Source: Moorena bouillonii PNG
GTDB taxonomy: Bacteria > Cyanobacteriota > Cyanobacteriia > Cyanobacteriales > Coleofasciculaceae
Direction of reading: 5' to 3'
DNA length: 43,320 nt
NCBI RefSeq assembly: GCF_001942495.1
Contig: NZ_MKZS01000001.1
Coordinates: 5,478,008 to 5,521,327 of the forward strand
The position numbers and the translations under genes are program-made. Under the pieces are notes generated by a model. It made no database searches. It had not been told where the DNA came from and saw only the letters and a list, made by a program, of their open reading frames with translations. Every line of letters begins with the position of its first letter. Position 1 is the stretch's first letter. Shown here one piece after another: positions 34,544-43,319 of the stretch.

Positions 34544-35389
34544 TTACACACGCCAAATCGCATCAGCAACACGGCAGACATCATGGAGCTGGCGAACATC
34601 GTGTAACCGCAGGATGTCTGCTGAACCGGCAATGGCACTGCAACAAGCCGCAGCAGTTCCCCAAATTCTACCCTTGGGGTCTGGTTGATTGATGATTCGT
34701 CCAATAAAGCTTTTCCGAGATACTCCGACTAACATCGGTACACCAAGGGCATCAAACCTAGGGAGTTGCCGCAGAATCTCTACACTTTGCTCAGCGGTTT
34801 TGGCAAAACCAATGCCTGGGTCAATAATAATATGCGATCGCTTAATTCCTGCTGCGATTGCGGCATTGACCTGCTCCTCCAGAAAGCTATAGATTTCCCC
34901 AATTAAGTCTTGATAATCAGTTAGTTTTTGCATGGAAACGGGGGTGCCTCGGATATGCATTAAGACAATGGGTACCCCCAACTGGGCTACGACTGGAAAC
35001 ATGTCTGGGTCAAATGTGCCACCGGAAATATCATTGACCATATCCGCACCAGCTTCTACCGCAGCCTTAGCCACAGATGCTCTAGTGGTATCGACAGAAA
35101 TGGGTATCTTCAGCACTAAACCCATTGCCTCTACCACAGGCAGAACTCGTTTCAGTTCCTCGGCTAGGGAAATTTGCTCAGCACCAGGTCGAGTCGATTG
35201 ACCACCAATATCGATAATATCAGCACCAGCATTTACCAGATCGTAAGCTTGCCTTAAGGCAGCTTCTAGGGTATAGTGTTCACCGCCATCACTAAAACTA
35301 TCGGGGGTAACGTTCAAGATACCCATGATATAGGTTCGTTTACCCCAGTCGAAAGAATAGTTCTGGATGGTTAATTTTCCTTTATCCAT
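34544..35389 (-). CDS. folP: Dihydropteroate synthase
   Basis: A 281-aa TIM-barrel enzyme that joins p-aminobenzoate and the pterin diphosphate in folate synthesis (the sulfonamide target). Signature motifs: MGILNVTPDSFSDGG (about 22-36), DIGGQSTRPGA (about 60-70), ADMVNDISGG, and DPGIGFAKTAEQ near the middle; GVSRKSFIG follows. Start: the ATG at 35389 gives MDKGKLTIQ and is chosen. Upstream in-frame ATGs at 35404 and 35437 would extend it into repeat-derived sequence. tpiA lies 143 bp upstream in the same direction, separated by a heptamer array. Confidence 0.95.
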   Translation of the reverse strand: MDKGKLTIQNYSFDWGKRTYIMGILNVTPDSFSDGGEHYTLEAALRQAYDLVNAGADIIDIGGQSTRPGAEQISLAEELKRVLPVVEAMGLVLKIPISVDTTRASVAKAAVEAGADMVNDISGGTFDPDMFPVVAQLGVPIVLMHIRGTPVSMQKLTDYQDLIGEIYSFLEEQVNAAIAAGIKRSHIIIDPGIGFAKTAEQSVEILRQLPRFDALGVPMLVGVSRKSFIGRIINQPDPKGRIWGTAAACCSAIAGSADILRLHDVRQLHDVCRVADAIWRV

Positions 35390-35473
35390 CACTATATAGA
35401 TCATGGCTAATTGCGAATTAAAAATTGCCCATTGCAATTAACCAATTAACTAACTAATAATAAGCTAACTAAC

Positions 35474-35508
35474 AATTAACAATTAACAATTAACAATTAA
35501 CAATTAAC
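35474..35508. repeat. Heptamer array (AATTAAC) x5 between tpiA and folP
   Basis: Five AATTAAC units plus partial units on either side, in the ~140-bp gap between tpiA and folP. The same AATTAAC motif appears in decayed form upstream of chlP. Confidence 0.9.
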
Positions 35509-35531
35509 AATTAGCCAATGACTAATCACAA

Positions 35532-36257
35532 CTACTGATAATTGACAATCCTGGCAAAGCTCGCAGGTTCCAAGCTTCCTCCGCCCACCAGTACTCCATC
35601 AATTTCTGATTGAGCCATAATTTCATCAATATTCTTGGGTTTGACGGAGCCACCATATTGAATTGGGACATTAGCTTCCTTTAGCTTAGAGCGAATCAAT
35701 CCAATGATTCGATTCGCTTCTGATGCATCACAAGTGTCGCCAGTACCAATTGCCCAAATCGGTTCGTAAGCAATCACTAAATTTTGCTGGTCAACGTTGA
35801 CTAGGTCTTTTTCCAACTGCTTGGTAATAATGTCTTCTGTTTCACCAGCATCCCGTTGTGCTTTCGTTTCCCCAACACACAGAATCGGAATCAAACCATG
35901 ACGCTGAGCAGCGTGAAGGCGTTTATTAACGGTTTCATCAGTTTCGCCGAAGTATTGACGCCGTTCACTATGACCAACAATGACATAGCGCACACCAATT
36001 TCCTTGAGCATCCCACCAGCAATTTCACCAGTGTAGGCTCCAGCATTTTCCCAGTGGATATTCTGAGCCCCGATCTGTACAGGAGTATTTTGTACATGCT
36101 CAGACATCACACCCAAGTCGGTGAAGGGAGCACACAGAACAACCTCCCGTTCTATGGGAGTTTGCTCCAGCTCAGGCAAAAATCCCTTTAAAAACTCAGC
36201 GGTTTCCGCTTGAGTTTTGTACATTTTCCAGTTACCAGCTATAACAATTTTCCGCAC
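35532..36257 (-). CDS. tpiA: Triosephosphate isomerase
   Basis: A 241-aa TIM-barrel enzyme that interconverts dihydroxyacetone phosphate and glyceraldehyde 3-phosphate in glycolysis and the Calvin cycle. Catalytic residues: K11 in GNWKMYK, H96 in IVGHSERR, and E165 in [13 protein letters not shown]. The phosphate-binding loop is present in [10 protein letters not shown] and in YGGSVKPKN and LVGGGSLEP. Length and motifs are complete. ATG at 36257. It is followed by folP on the same strand. Confidence 0.97.
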   Translation of the reverse strand: MRKIVIAGNWKMYKTQAETAEFLKGFLPELEQTPIEREVVLCAPFTDLGVMSEHVQNTPVQIGAQNIHWENAGAYTGEIAGGMLKEIGVRYVIVGHSERRQYFGETDETVNKRLHAAQRHGLIPILCVGETKAQRDAGETEDIITKQLEKDLVNVDQQNLVIAYEPIWAIGTGDTCDASEANRIIGLIRSKLKEANVPIQYGGSVKPKNIDEIMAQSEIDGVLVGGGSLEPASFARIVNYQ

Positions 36258-36542
36258 AGCTTAACTAAATCATCTCTAAACCATAATGCATTATTTAGTT
36301 TAAAGCTTTTACTTACGCCAATATCAGAAATGTTAGACTTTTGCTGGTCATTGACCTGATCAGACGATACTCCTAGGGTAAATTCAGGGAAGCATCATCA
36401 GAGTAAGGTCAATTTATTCCCCCAACTCCCCAGACGCTTCTTACATCTGTTCTGTGACATCTCCCGACATTGATACAAGCAGCAAAAGCTGTCGGTGTTA
36501 ACTTTTGCCTCTTGCCTCTTGCCAATGCCATTGCCCGTAGCG
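36258..36542. other. Spacer between pnp and tpiA
   Basis: The tpiA promoter is expected here on the minus strand. A short CTTTTGCCTCTTGCCTCTTGCC run near 36510 is a degenerate heptamer array (TTGCCTC). No other feature. Confidence 0.45.
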
Positions 36543-38693
36543 CTATAACGCTGCTGCTTCCCTTGCTGCGGCAGCTTCGTCGGGATGAATGTTCAAACGG
36601 GTTAAATTAAGACGACCCTTGTTGTCAATTTCCCGTATTTTGACAACTACCTCATCTCCTACCGCTAACTCATCTTCCACTTTGCCAACTCGGTAGTCAG
36701 CTAGTTGGGAAATGTGAATCATACCTTCTTTGCCAGGAAGTATTTCCACAAAGGCACCAATGGGAATAATTCGGGTGACACGACCAACATAGACATCCCC
36801 TTCATTCAGCTTGCGGGTTAAGCCTTGGATGATACTGATAGCTTTTGTAGCTCTGTCCCCATCCATAGCAGATACGGTAACTGTACCGTCATCTTCAATA
36901 TCGATTTTTGCCCCAGTTTGCTCGGTAATTCCTTTAATTGTCTTACCCCCTGGACCAATCACGGTACCAATGAACTCTGGATCAATCCTCATGGTTAAGA
37001 GGCGAGGAGCAAAGGGTGACATGTCTGTGGAGGGTGTGTCAATCACCGCCAGCATCTTTTCTAGGATATGCAGTCTGGCCGGTTTGGCTTGCTCAATGGC
37101 CTGGGCTATGGTATCCATGGACAGACCAGTGATTTTCATGTCCATTTGCAAAGCCGTGATGCCAGTATCGGTACCAGCGACTTTGAAGTCCATGTCACCC
37201 AAAAAGTCTTCAATACCTTGAATATCGGTGAGAATGCGGACTTCCTCTCCTTCTTTGATCAAACCCATGGCTGCACCACTAACGGGTTTGGTAATGGGTA
37301 CACCTGAATCCATCAAGGCCAGTGTTGAACCACAAACCGAGCCCATGGAGGTGGAACCATTGGAGGAGAGCACTTCCGATACCACTCGGATCACATAGGG
37401 AAACTCGTGTTGAGGGGGCAACACGGGGACTAATGCTCGTTCAGCTAAGGCTCCGTGACCAATTTCACGCCGTCCGGGCGATCGCAATGGCTTGACTTCC
37501 CCGACAGAAAAGGGTGGGAAATTGTAGTGGTGCAGATAGCGCTTCTCATCTTCTGGGTTAAGGTCATCTAGAGTTTGGGCATCTCCAGGTGTTCCCAAGG
37601 TAACTGTGGATAGGACTTGGGTTAGTCCTCGGTTGAACAAAGCGCTACCATGAACTCGCTGAGGTAATAAACTGGTTTGACAAGAGACAGGACGCACTTG
37701 GTCTAGCTTGCGACCATCTACGCGCACTCCGTCTTCAACAATCTGAGTACGCATCAGTTTTTTGGTGAGGCTTTTGAACAGCTTATCGACTAATGCGCTA
37801 TCTTCAGTAACCGCTACACGGATTGGGTCATCCTCTTTGAGTTCGACAATTTCTGCTTTGACAGCAGTGTCCTTAACTTTATCTAAGGCAACATCCCGAC
37901 CCTTTTTGTCCAGGTCAAATTGCGAGAGGATAGCTTTAATTTTTTCAGTGGCGCGGACGCGGATAAATTCTTCTAGATTCGAGTCTACGGCTGGGGGTTC
38001 GCCAATCACTATTTCAATTCCCAACTCCTCAAGCAGGTCTTGCTGGGCTTTGATCAAGTCTTGTACCGCTTCGTAGCCGAAGTCAATGGCCTCGATTATA
38101 TCTTGTTCCGGTAATTGATTGGCACCGGCTTCTACCATAATTACCCCTTGTGGGGAACCAGCCACGATTAAGTCCAAGTCACCGTTTTCGATTTCTTTGT
38201 AGGTGGGATTAATCATAAAATCATCCCCGAGTAAGCCTACCCTTACAGCTGCCATCGGTCCATAGAAGGGAATCTTACCCTGCAACACCGCAATCGATGC
38301 ACCAGTAACTGCCAAAACATCTGGCGGTACTTGTTCATCCATAGACAGGGTAGTTGCTACAATCTGTATATCATCTCGTAGCCAACTGGGAAATAACGGA
38401 CGCAAGGGACGGTCAATTAGACGGCTAGTTAGGATAACTTTTTCTGGAGGACGGCCTTCCCGCCTGAGGAAACCACCTGGAATCCGACCTGCTGCGTAGA
38501 GTCTTTCTTCGTAGTCAACTACCAAGGGCAGAAAATCGACCCCTTCTCGACCAGGGGCACGAGTTGCTGTCACTAAAACTGCTGTATCCCCCGACTGTAT
38601 CATTACTGAACCACCAGATTGAGGGGCAAGTAGACCTACTTTGAGTCTAATATCCCGTCCATCAAAGGATATTGACTTGTCTATCTCTACCAT
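36543..38693 (-). CDS. pnp: Polyribonucleotide nucleotidyltransferase (PNPase)
   Basis: A 716-aa phosphorolytic 3'-5' exoribonuclease that also adds heteropolymeric tails in cyanobacteria. Two RNase PH domains: the first from [20 protein letters not shown] with [22 protein letters not shown]; the second with [27 protein letters not shown] and [17 protein letters not shown], plus the metal-binding [13 protein letters not shown] region. Then a KH domain ([26 protein letters not shown], about 575-605) and an S1 domain ([33 protein letters not shown]). The short Ala-rich end is intact. ATG at 38693; a 63-bp heptamer array lies 90 bp upstream. Confidence 0.97.
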   Translation of the reverse strand: MVEIDKSISFDGRDIRLKVGLLAPQSGGSVMIQSGDTAVLVTATRAPGREGVDFLPLVVDYEERLYAAGRIPGGFLRREGRPPEKVILTSRLIDRPLRPLFPSWLRDDIQIVATTLSMDEQVPPDVLAVTGASIAVLQGKIPFYGPMAAVRVGLLGDDFMINPTYKEIENGDLDLIVAGSPQGVIMVEAGANQLPEQDIIEAIDFGYEAVQDLIKAQQDLLEELGIEIVIGEPPAVDSNLEEFIRVRATEKIKAILSQFDLDKKGRDVALDKVKDTAVKAEIVELKEDDPIRVAVTEDSALVDKLFKSLTKKLMRTQIVEDGVRVDGRKLDQVRPVSCQTSLLPQRVHGSALFNRGLTQVLSTVTLGTPGDAQTLDDLNPEDEKRYLHHYNFPPFSVGEVKPLRSPGRREIGHGALAERALVPVLPPQHEFPYVIRVVSEVLSSNGSTSMGSVCGSTLALMDSGVPITKPVSGAAMGLIKEGEEVRILTDIQGIEDFLGDMDFKVAGTDTGITALQMDMKITGLSMDTIAQAIEQAKPARLHILEKMLAVIDTPSTDMSPFAPRLLTMRIDPEFIGTVIGPGGKTIKGITEQTGAKIDIEDDGTVTVSAMDGDRATKAISIIQGLTRKLNEGDVYVGRVTRIIPIGAFVEILPGKEGMIHISQLADYRVGKVEDELAVGDEVVVKIREIDNKGRLNLTRLNIHPDEAAAAREAAAL

Positions 38694-38782
38694 TTCGGTA
38701 CTTTTTCCTTCTTTGTTTGATCACTGTTCTCGTTCTGTCGCAATCGTAGCATTTATCACTCGGGGGGGTGGTAAGTAGGAAA

Positions 38783-38845
38783 GGGAGTAGGGAGCAGGGA
38801 GTAGGGAGTAGGGAGTAGGGAGTGGGGAGTAGGGAGTAGGGAGCA
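38783..38845. repeat. Heptamer array (GGGAGTA) x9 upstream of pnp
   Basis: Nine 7-bp units, mostly GGGAGTA with GGGAGCA and GGGAGTG variants. It lies 90-150 bp upstream of the pnp start codon, so it may fall in its leader or promoter. Confidence 0.95.
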
Positions 38846-39018
38846 ATGAAAAAATTTCTATGCACCTGATTAGACTAGTAAACGCTATACTTCTTTATGG
38901 TGTTTGACTAAGGGATCAACTCCTTGACGCCTGCGGTTACTTTATTTTTGAAAGTGGCCAAGTTTGTTGTGGAGTCACATCAGCGGTTTTTTAGAGTTTG
39001 AAGACTACTGAATACTCT

Positions 39019-39042
39019 AAGTAAAAGCCATGGCTTTTACTT
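39019..39042. promoter_or_regulatory. 24-bp perfect palindrome
   Basis: AAGTAAAAGCC-AT-GGCTTTTACTT reads the same on both strands without a mismatch. It lies 326 bp from pnp and 448 bp from the helicase gene. It could be a dimeric operator or, if transcribed, an RNA hairpin; the following TTTT runs (39047-39060) would then make it terminator-like. Confidence 0.6.
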
Positions 39043-39233
39043 CAGGTTTTACCGTTTTTTGTTATTGCAAAATCGAATTAAGGTAGTCTCTATCAAGTTT
39101 TTTGATAAGCGAATATTTTTTATGTAATGGTTGAAATAACTGGAGAGAATCTCCCCTAATCAGCTAAAAAAATAAGTTTGCTTACTTCAATTAATATAGT
39201 AATCTCAAGGAATTATGATAATTTGTGTTTCTC

Positions 39234-39268
39234 GATTCCCGATTCCCGATTCCCGATTCCCGATTCCC
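39234..39268. repeat. Heptamer array (GATTCCC) x5 upstream of the helicase
   Basis: Five exact GATTCCC units. This is the reverse complement of the five GGGAATC units at 42777-42811 after the same gene. Confidence 0.95.
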
Positions 39269-39308
39269 TTTGTTATATAGCAATTCTATATCCCATAAGG
39301 TAGAAATT

Positions 39309-39343
39309 GATCCCCCTAAATCCCCCTTAATAAGGGGGACTTT
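39309..39343. repeat. CCCCCTT/AAGGGGG repeat, copy 1
   Basis: Begins GATCCCCCTAAATCCCCCTT and ends AATAAGGGGGACTTT; the inner part folds as CCCCCTT/AAGGGGG. Copies at 42899-42933 and 43042-43076. A widespread type of cyanobacterial intergenic repeat. Confidence 0.9.
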
Positions 39344-39489
39344 GAGATTAAAAAGCTTACCTAATAACTGCGAGAAACGCTATACAATCTATTAATCAGA
39401 TAGGATAGCTGTTCATCCTAAGGGATAAATTCAGCAAATTTGATCGACAAAACCTGGACTAGATAACAGAAAAAGACACAAAAATTATT

Positions 39490-42400
39490 ATGGCAACGTT
39501 ACATGGCAGTTGGATACCTAGGGAAACTAATGGTCATCTATTTATTTGGGGAGAAACCTGGCGCACGAAGGCGCAGATATCAACTACTGCCAATGAGATG
39601 TCATGTCACCCGTTTGCCATGACTGAGGAAGAATTGACGTCTTTTTTAGAGTCTCGTAGTCTGTCCATTGGTCAATTTTTAGAGGTGTCTGAGAAGTCCC
39701 GTTCAGGTAGTCGTAAGCGTAGTGCTCAACCGCATCACCATTCCTGGCAGTCTCAAATTGTTCTGTTACCTACTGAAGCATCATCCAAGGGTGAGCCAGG
39801 TTATCCAGTGCTGTCTAGCAAAGTGTTTTTAGATACTGCAGACGATAGTGCAGAGGCTGGCCAGTGGGAATTGCAACCATGGCAAGTGCAAGGGGTAAGT
39901 CTGGAACCGATGGCAGCGGTAAGATTCCTGCAAGCTTTACCCCTGGGCTCTTTTGAAGGCTCAGACGCTTACCTGGGAGGGGAGTTGCGTTTTTGGTCTC
40001 AGGTGATGCGGTGGAGCTTGGATCTGCTGAGTCGGGGTAAGTTTTTACCAGGAGTGTACCGATTGCCTGATGGTAAGGTAAGGGCTTGCTGGCAACCTCT
40101 GCTTGATAGTACTACCGATCAAGTCCGTCTAGAAACCTATATCAAGCTCATGCCCTCGGCTTGCTGTGCTTATCCACAACAGGAACAGGTTACTTCTCCA
40201 CAGTTGACCCTTCAACCTACAACCGATTTGGTTAAGGCTCAGGAATTGCTACTGGGATTCTTGAGTAGTGTGGTTAATACACAGGTACAAAATTTTGTCA
40301 AGGGTGAGTCGGTGCCAGTAGTAGATTCACCGATGGTGGAATGGTTGCGATCGCTTTCTTCTAATTCAGATAATTCAGATAATTCAGATAATTCAGAAAC
40401 CCTAGCCCTAGAGTCAACAACCCTAGGTCGATTAGCCGCAGCCCTCTCGACTTGGAACACTCCGGTGCAACAGAATTTAGTCACACCGACGTCCAAGAGG
40501 TTGAGCCACAACCTGTTTCGCACTTGTTTTATCCTGAAGCCTCCTACGTCTGACCAAGAGAGTTGGGGCTTGGCCTATGGCTTACAAGCGGTTGATGACC
40601 CAGACCTGGTGGTGGATGCTGAGACAATCTGGAATTACTCAGGAGAGCGATTGGAGATTAAGCAGCGAAGCATTGAACAACCTCAGGAAACGTTCCTGAA
40701 AGGGTTAGGATTAGCGACTCGACTCTATCCTCCCATTGAACCTAGCTTACACCAACCCCGTCCTGAGTTTTGTGAGCTAACCATAGTAGATGTGTATGAG
40801 TTCATTAGGGCGAGTGCATGGCGGTTGCAAAACAATGGCTTGGGTATTGTCTTACCCCCAGGATTGAAACCAGGCACGGGAGCCAAACGCTTGGGGATTA
40901 GTCTTGTGGCGGAAGTGCCACCACAAAAGAAGAATCAACGGTTAGGACTCCAAAGCTTACTGAAGTTTAAGTGGCAACTGGCGATTGGAGATAAAACCAT
41001 CTCGAAGCGGGAGTTTAATCGCTTGATGGCACTGAAATCTCCCCTAGTGGAGGTGGATGGGGAATGGATGGCGTTACAACCGTCTGATGTCCGTGCAGCT
41101 CAAGAGATGTTTAAGGGTTCGACAGATAACATGACTCTGTCGGTAGAGGATGCTTTGCGGATCACTACTGGTGATAATAATACCTTGGCAAAACTACCGG
41201 TAGTAAAGTTTGAAGCATCGGGAGCGTTGCAAGAGTTAATTACTAACTTACAGGGGAATCAATCCCTGGAGCCGATTCCTCAACCTGCTAGTTTTCAGGG
41301 GCAATTGCGACCCTATCAAGCTAGAGGTATGGGCTGGCTGGCGTTTCTGGAACGTTGGGGTTTGGGTGCTTGTCTGGCGGATGATATGGGCCTTGGTAAG
41401 ACGGCACAACTGATTGCGTTTCTGTTGCATCTTCAGGAAGAAGGTACCCTCAATGGACCCTGCTTAGTGGTATGTCCGACCTCTGTGCTAGGAAACTGGG
41501 AACGGGAAGTAAAGAAATTTGCGCCATCCCTGAAAACTATTGTCCATCACGGGGATAAACGCTCGAAAGGGAAAACCTTTGCTAAGGCAGTGAAGACTAA
41601 GCAGGTGATCATTACCAGTTATTCTTTAGTACATCGGGATGCGACTACCCTGGATGGGGTGGAATGGCAGGGGGTGGTGCTGGATGAAGCTCAGAATATT
41701 AAGAATCCTAGCGCTAAGCAATCCCAAGCGGTCAAGCAACTTTCCACTAGCTTTCGGATTGCCTTAACCGGTACTCCCGTGGAAAATCGGTTGTCGGAAT
41801 TGTGGTCAATTATCGATTTTCTCAATCCTGGGTATTTAGGCGATCGCCAATTTTTCCAACGTCGATTTGCTGTACCCATTGAGAAGTTTGGCGACCGGGA
41901 TTCGTTGCAGACCATGCGATCGCTAGTGCAACCGTTTATCCTCCGTCGCCTCAAAACCGATAAGTCTATTATTCAAGATTTGCCCGAAAAGCAGGAAATG
42001 AATGTTTTTTGTGGTCTTTCCGCAGCCCAAGCTACGGTTTATCAACAGTTGGTGGATGATTCTTTAGCACAAATTGAAGAGGCTGAGGGGATTAAGCGCA
42101 AGGGCATGATTTTGACCTTGTTGTTGAGACTCAAGCAACTGTGTAATCATCCCGCACTGTTGGACAGTAAAGGGAAAAAGACTAAGGGGAAAACAGGAGA
42201 TAATTCGTTAATGTCTAGCCAGCAGTCGGGTAAGTTACGACGGTTGGAAGAAATGTTAGAAGAGGCGATTTCTGAGGGAGACCGTGGCTTAATTTTTACC
42301 CAATTTTCGGAATGGGGTAAATTGCTGAAACCCTATTTAGAGCAAAAATTCGGCAAAGAAGTTTTATTCCTCTATGGCGCAACTCGTAAGAAACAACGGG

Positions 42401-42771
42401 AGGAAATGATTGATCGGTTCCAGAATGACCCGGATGGTCCATCGATATTTATTCTTTCTCTGAAAGCCGGTGGCACTGGATTGAATTTAACGAGAGCTAA
42501 TCATGTGTTTCATGTGGACCGCTGGTGGAATCCAGCCGTGGAAAATCAAGCCACTGACCGCGTCTTTCGGATTGGTCAAAAACGCAATGTTCAAGTCCAT
42601 AAGTTTATCTGTACTGGTACTGTGGAAGAAAAGATTAATGACATTATTGAAAGTAAGAAACAGTTAGCGGAACAAACTGTAGATGCTGGAGAAGATTGGT
42701 TGACGGAAATGAATACGGAACAATTGCGGGATTTGGTGTTGCTTGACCGGAGTGCGGTTATTGATGATTAA
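39490..42771 (+). CDS. SNF2-family DEAD/DEAH helicase-like ATPase
   Basis: A 1093-aa SNF2/Rad54-like protein of the bacterial HepA-related group. The first ~600 residues are the SNF2-associated N-terminal region, ending with a conserved YEFIRASAWRLQNNG and SLLKFKWQLAIGD. Then QGQLRPYQARGMGWL opens the ATPase: Walker A in ADDMGLGKT (about 630-640), motif Ia CPTSVLGNWEREVKKF, motif II DEAQ (about 732), motif III ALTGTPVENRLSELWSI, and the C-terminal helicase lobe with FTQFSEWG, SLKAGGTGLNLTRA and QATDRVFRIGQ. It probably remodels protein-DNA or protein-RNA complexes; the partner is unknown. An SDNSDNSDN run near residue 293 comes from a 9-bp repeat. Confidence 0.95.
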   Translation: MATLHGSWIPRETNGHLFIWGETWRTKAQISTTANEMSCHPFAMTEEELTSFLESRSLSIGQFLEVSEKSRSGSRKRSAQPHHHSWQSQIVLLPTEASSKGEPGYPVLSSKVFLDTADDSAEAGQWELQPWQVQGVSLEPMAAVRFLQALPLGSFEGSDAYLGGELRFWSQVMRWSLDLLSRGKFLPGVYRLPDGKVRACWQPLLDSTTDQVRLETYIKLMPSACCAYPQQEQVTSPQLTLQPTTDLVKAQELLLGFLSSVVNTQVQNFVKGESVPVVDSPMVEWLRSLSSNSDNSDNSDNSETLALESTTLGRLAAALSTWNTPVQQNLVTPTSKRLSHNLFRTCFILKPPTSDQESWGLAYGLQAVDDPDLVVDAETIWNYSGERLEIKQRSIEQPQETFLKGLGLATRLYPPIEPSLHQPRPEFCELTIVDVYEFIRASAWRLQNNGLGIVLPPGLKPGTGAKRLGISLVAEVPPQKKNQRLGLQSLLKFKWQLAIGDKTISKREFNRLMALKSPLVEVDGEWMALQPSDVRAAQEMFKGSTDNMTLSVEDALRITTGDNNTLAKLPVVKFEASGALQELITNLQGNQSLEPIPQPASFQGQLRPYQARGMGWLAFLERWGLGACLADDMGLGKTAQLIAFLLHLQEEGTLNGPCLVVCPTSVLGNWEREVKKFAPSLKTIVHHGDKRSKGKTFAKAVKTKQVIITSYSLVHRDATTLDGVEWQGVVLDEAQNIKNPSAKQSQAVKQLSTSFRIALTGTPVENRLSELWSIIDFLNPGYLGDRQFFQRRFAVPIEKFGDRDSLQTMRSLVQPFILRRLKTDKSIIQDLPEKQEMNVFCGLSAAQATVYQQLVDDSLAQIEEAEGIKRKGMILTLLLRLKQLCNHPALLDSKGKKTKGKTGDNSLMSSQQSGKLRRLEEMLEEAISEGDRGLIFTQFSEWGKLLKPYLEQKFGKEVLFLYGATRKKQREEMIDRFQNDPDGPSIFILSLKAGGTGLNLTRANHVFHVDRWWNPAVENQATDRVFRIGQKRNVQVHKFICTGTVEEKINDIIESKKQLAEQTVDAGEDWLTEMNTEQLRDLVLLDRSAVIDD
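40363..40398. repeat. 9-bp tandem repeat inside the helicase gene
   Basis: AATTCAGAT four times (the last copy ends GAA), in frame, coding SDN repeats near residue 293. It sits in a poorly conserved linker of the N-terminal region. Confidence 0.9.
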
Positions 42772-42776
42772 TTTGA

Positions 42777-42811
42777 GGGAATCGGGAATCGGGAATCGGG
42801 AATCGGGAATC
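42777..42811. repeat. Heptamer array (GGGAATC) x5 after the helicase
   Basis: Five exact GGGAATC units starting 6 bp after the stop codon of the helicase gene. Inverted relative to 39234-39268. Confidence 0.95.
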
Positions 42812-42821
42812 GGGAGTAGTT

Positions 42822-43107
42822 GCGTAGGGTGGGCAAAATTCTATGATCTAGAATTGTTACAAGCACCAAAGGGTTTTTGCCCACCTGACCAGCCTACTGA
42901 TCCCCCTAAATCCCCCTTAATAAGGGGGACTTTTTAAGACTTATACTGATACTTTTACCAGAGTGCGTAGGGTGGGCAAAATTCTATTATCTAGAATTGT
43001 TACAAGCACCAAAGGTTTTTTGCCCACCTGACCAGCCTACTGATCCCCCTAAATCCCCCTTAATAAGGGGGACTTTTTAAGACTTATACTGATACTTTTA
43101 CCAGAGT
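42822..43107. repeat. 143-bp tandem duplication containing a MITE-like inverted repeat
   Basis: Unit 1 (42822-42964) and unit 2 (42965-43107) differ at about two positions. Each unit begins GCGTAGGGTGGGCAAAATTC and contains TTTTTGCCCAC, which is complementary to the GTGGGCAAAA at the start, so the first ~75 bp form an inverted repeat. Each also contains one GATCCCCCTAAATCCCCCTT-type repeat. A partial third unit starts at 43108. Confidence 0.92.
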
Positions 43108-43220
43108 GCGTAGGGTGGGCAAAATTCTATAATCTAGAATTGTTAAAAGAATCAACTGGTTTTTGCCCACCAGCAGTTGCGTAGGGTGGGCTGAATTAAG
43201 GAATGAATAGGAGTAGAGTG

Positions 43221-43264
43221 GGCATCCTGCCAGCCCGAAAATATATTGAAACTGGCAAGATGCC
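43221..43264. repeat. Inverted repeat GGCATCCTGCCAG / CTGGCAAGATGCC
   Basis: Arms at 43221-43233 and 43252-43264 pair over 12 of 13 positions (one mismatch) around an 18-bp loop. A small palindromic element immediately before the 52-bp repeat. Confidence 0.85.
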
Positions 43265-43267
43265 AGT

Positions 43268-43319
43268 GTCTTGATGCAGTCGCTCATGGGGGAAACCCCC
43301 AAGACCGCGCTGCATCGCT
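43268..43319. repeat. 52-bp palindromic repeat, copy 3
   Basis: Starts GTCTTGATGCAGTCGCTCAT and carries a perfect GGGGGAAACCCCC core, with the closing arm GCGCTGCATCGCT. The best-preserved copy in the window; it runs to the window edge. Confidence 0.9.

Larger units (their letters stand above)
38694..39489. other. Divergent repeat-rich spacer between pnp and the helicase
   Basis: Holds the promoters of both. Features: a heptamer array (38783-38845), a 24-bp perfect palindrome (39019-39042), a GATTCCC array (39234-39268) and a GATCCCCCTAAATCCCCCTT-type repeat (39309-39343). No gene. Confidence 0.75.

Noticed and set aside
43084-43302. 72-codon minus-strand frame at the window end
   Set aside because: It runs entirely through the 143-bp unit, an inverted repeat and the 52-bp palindrome.
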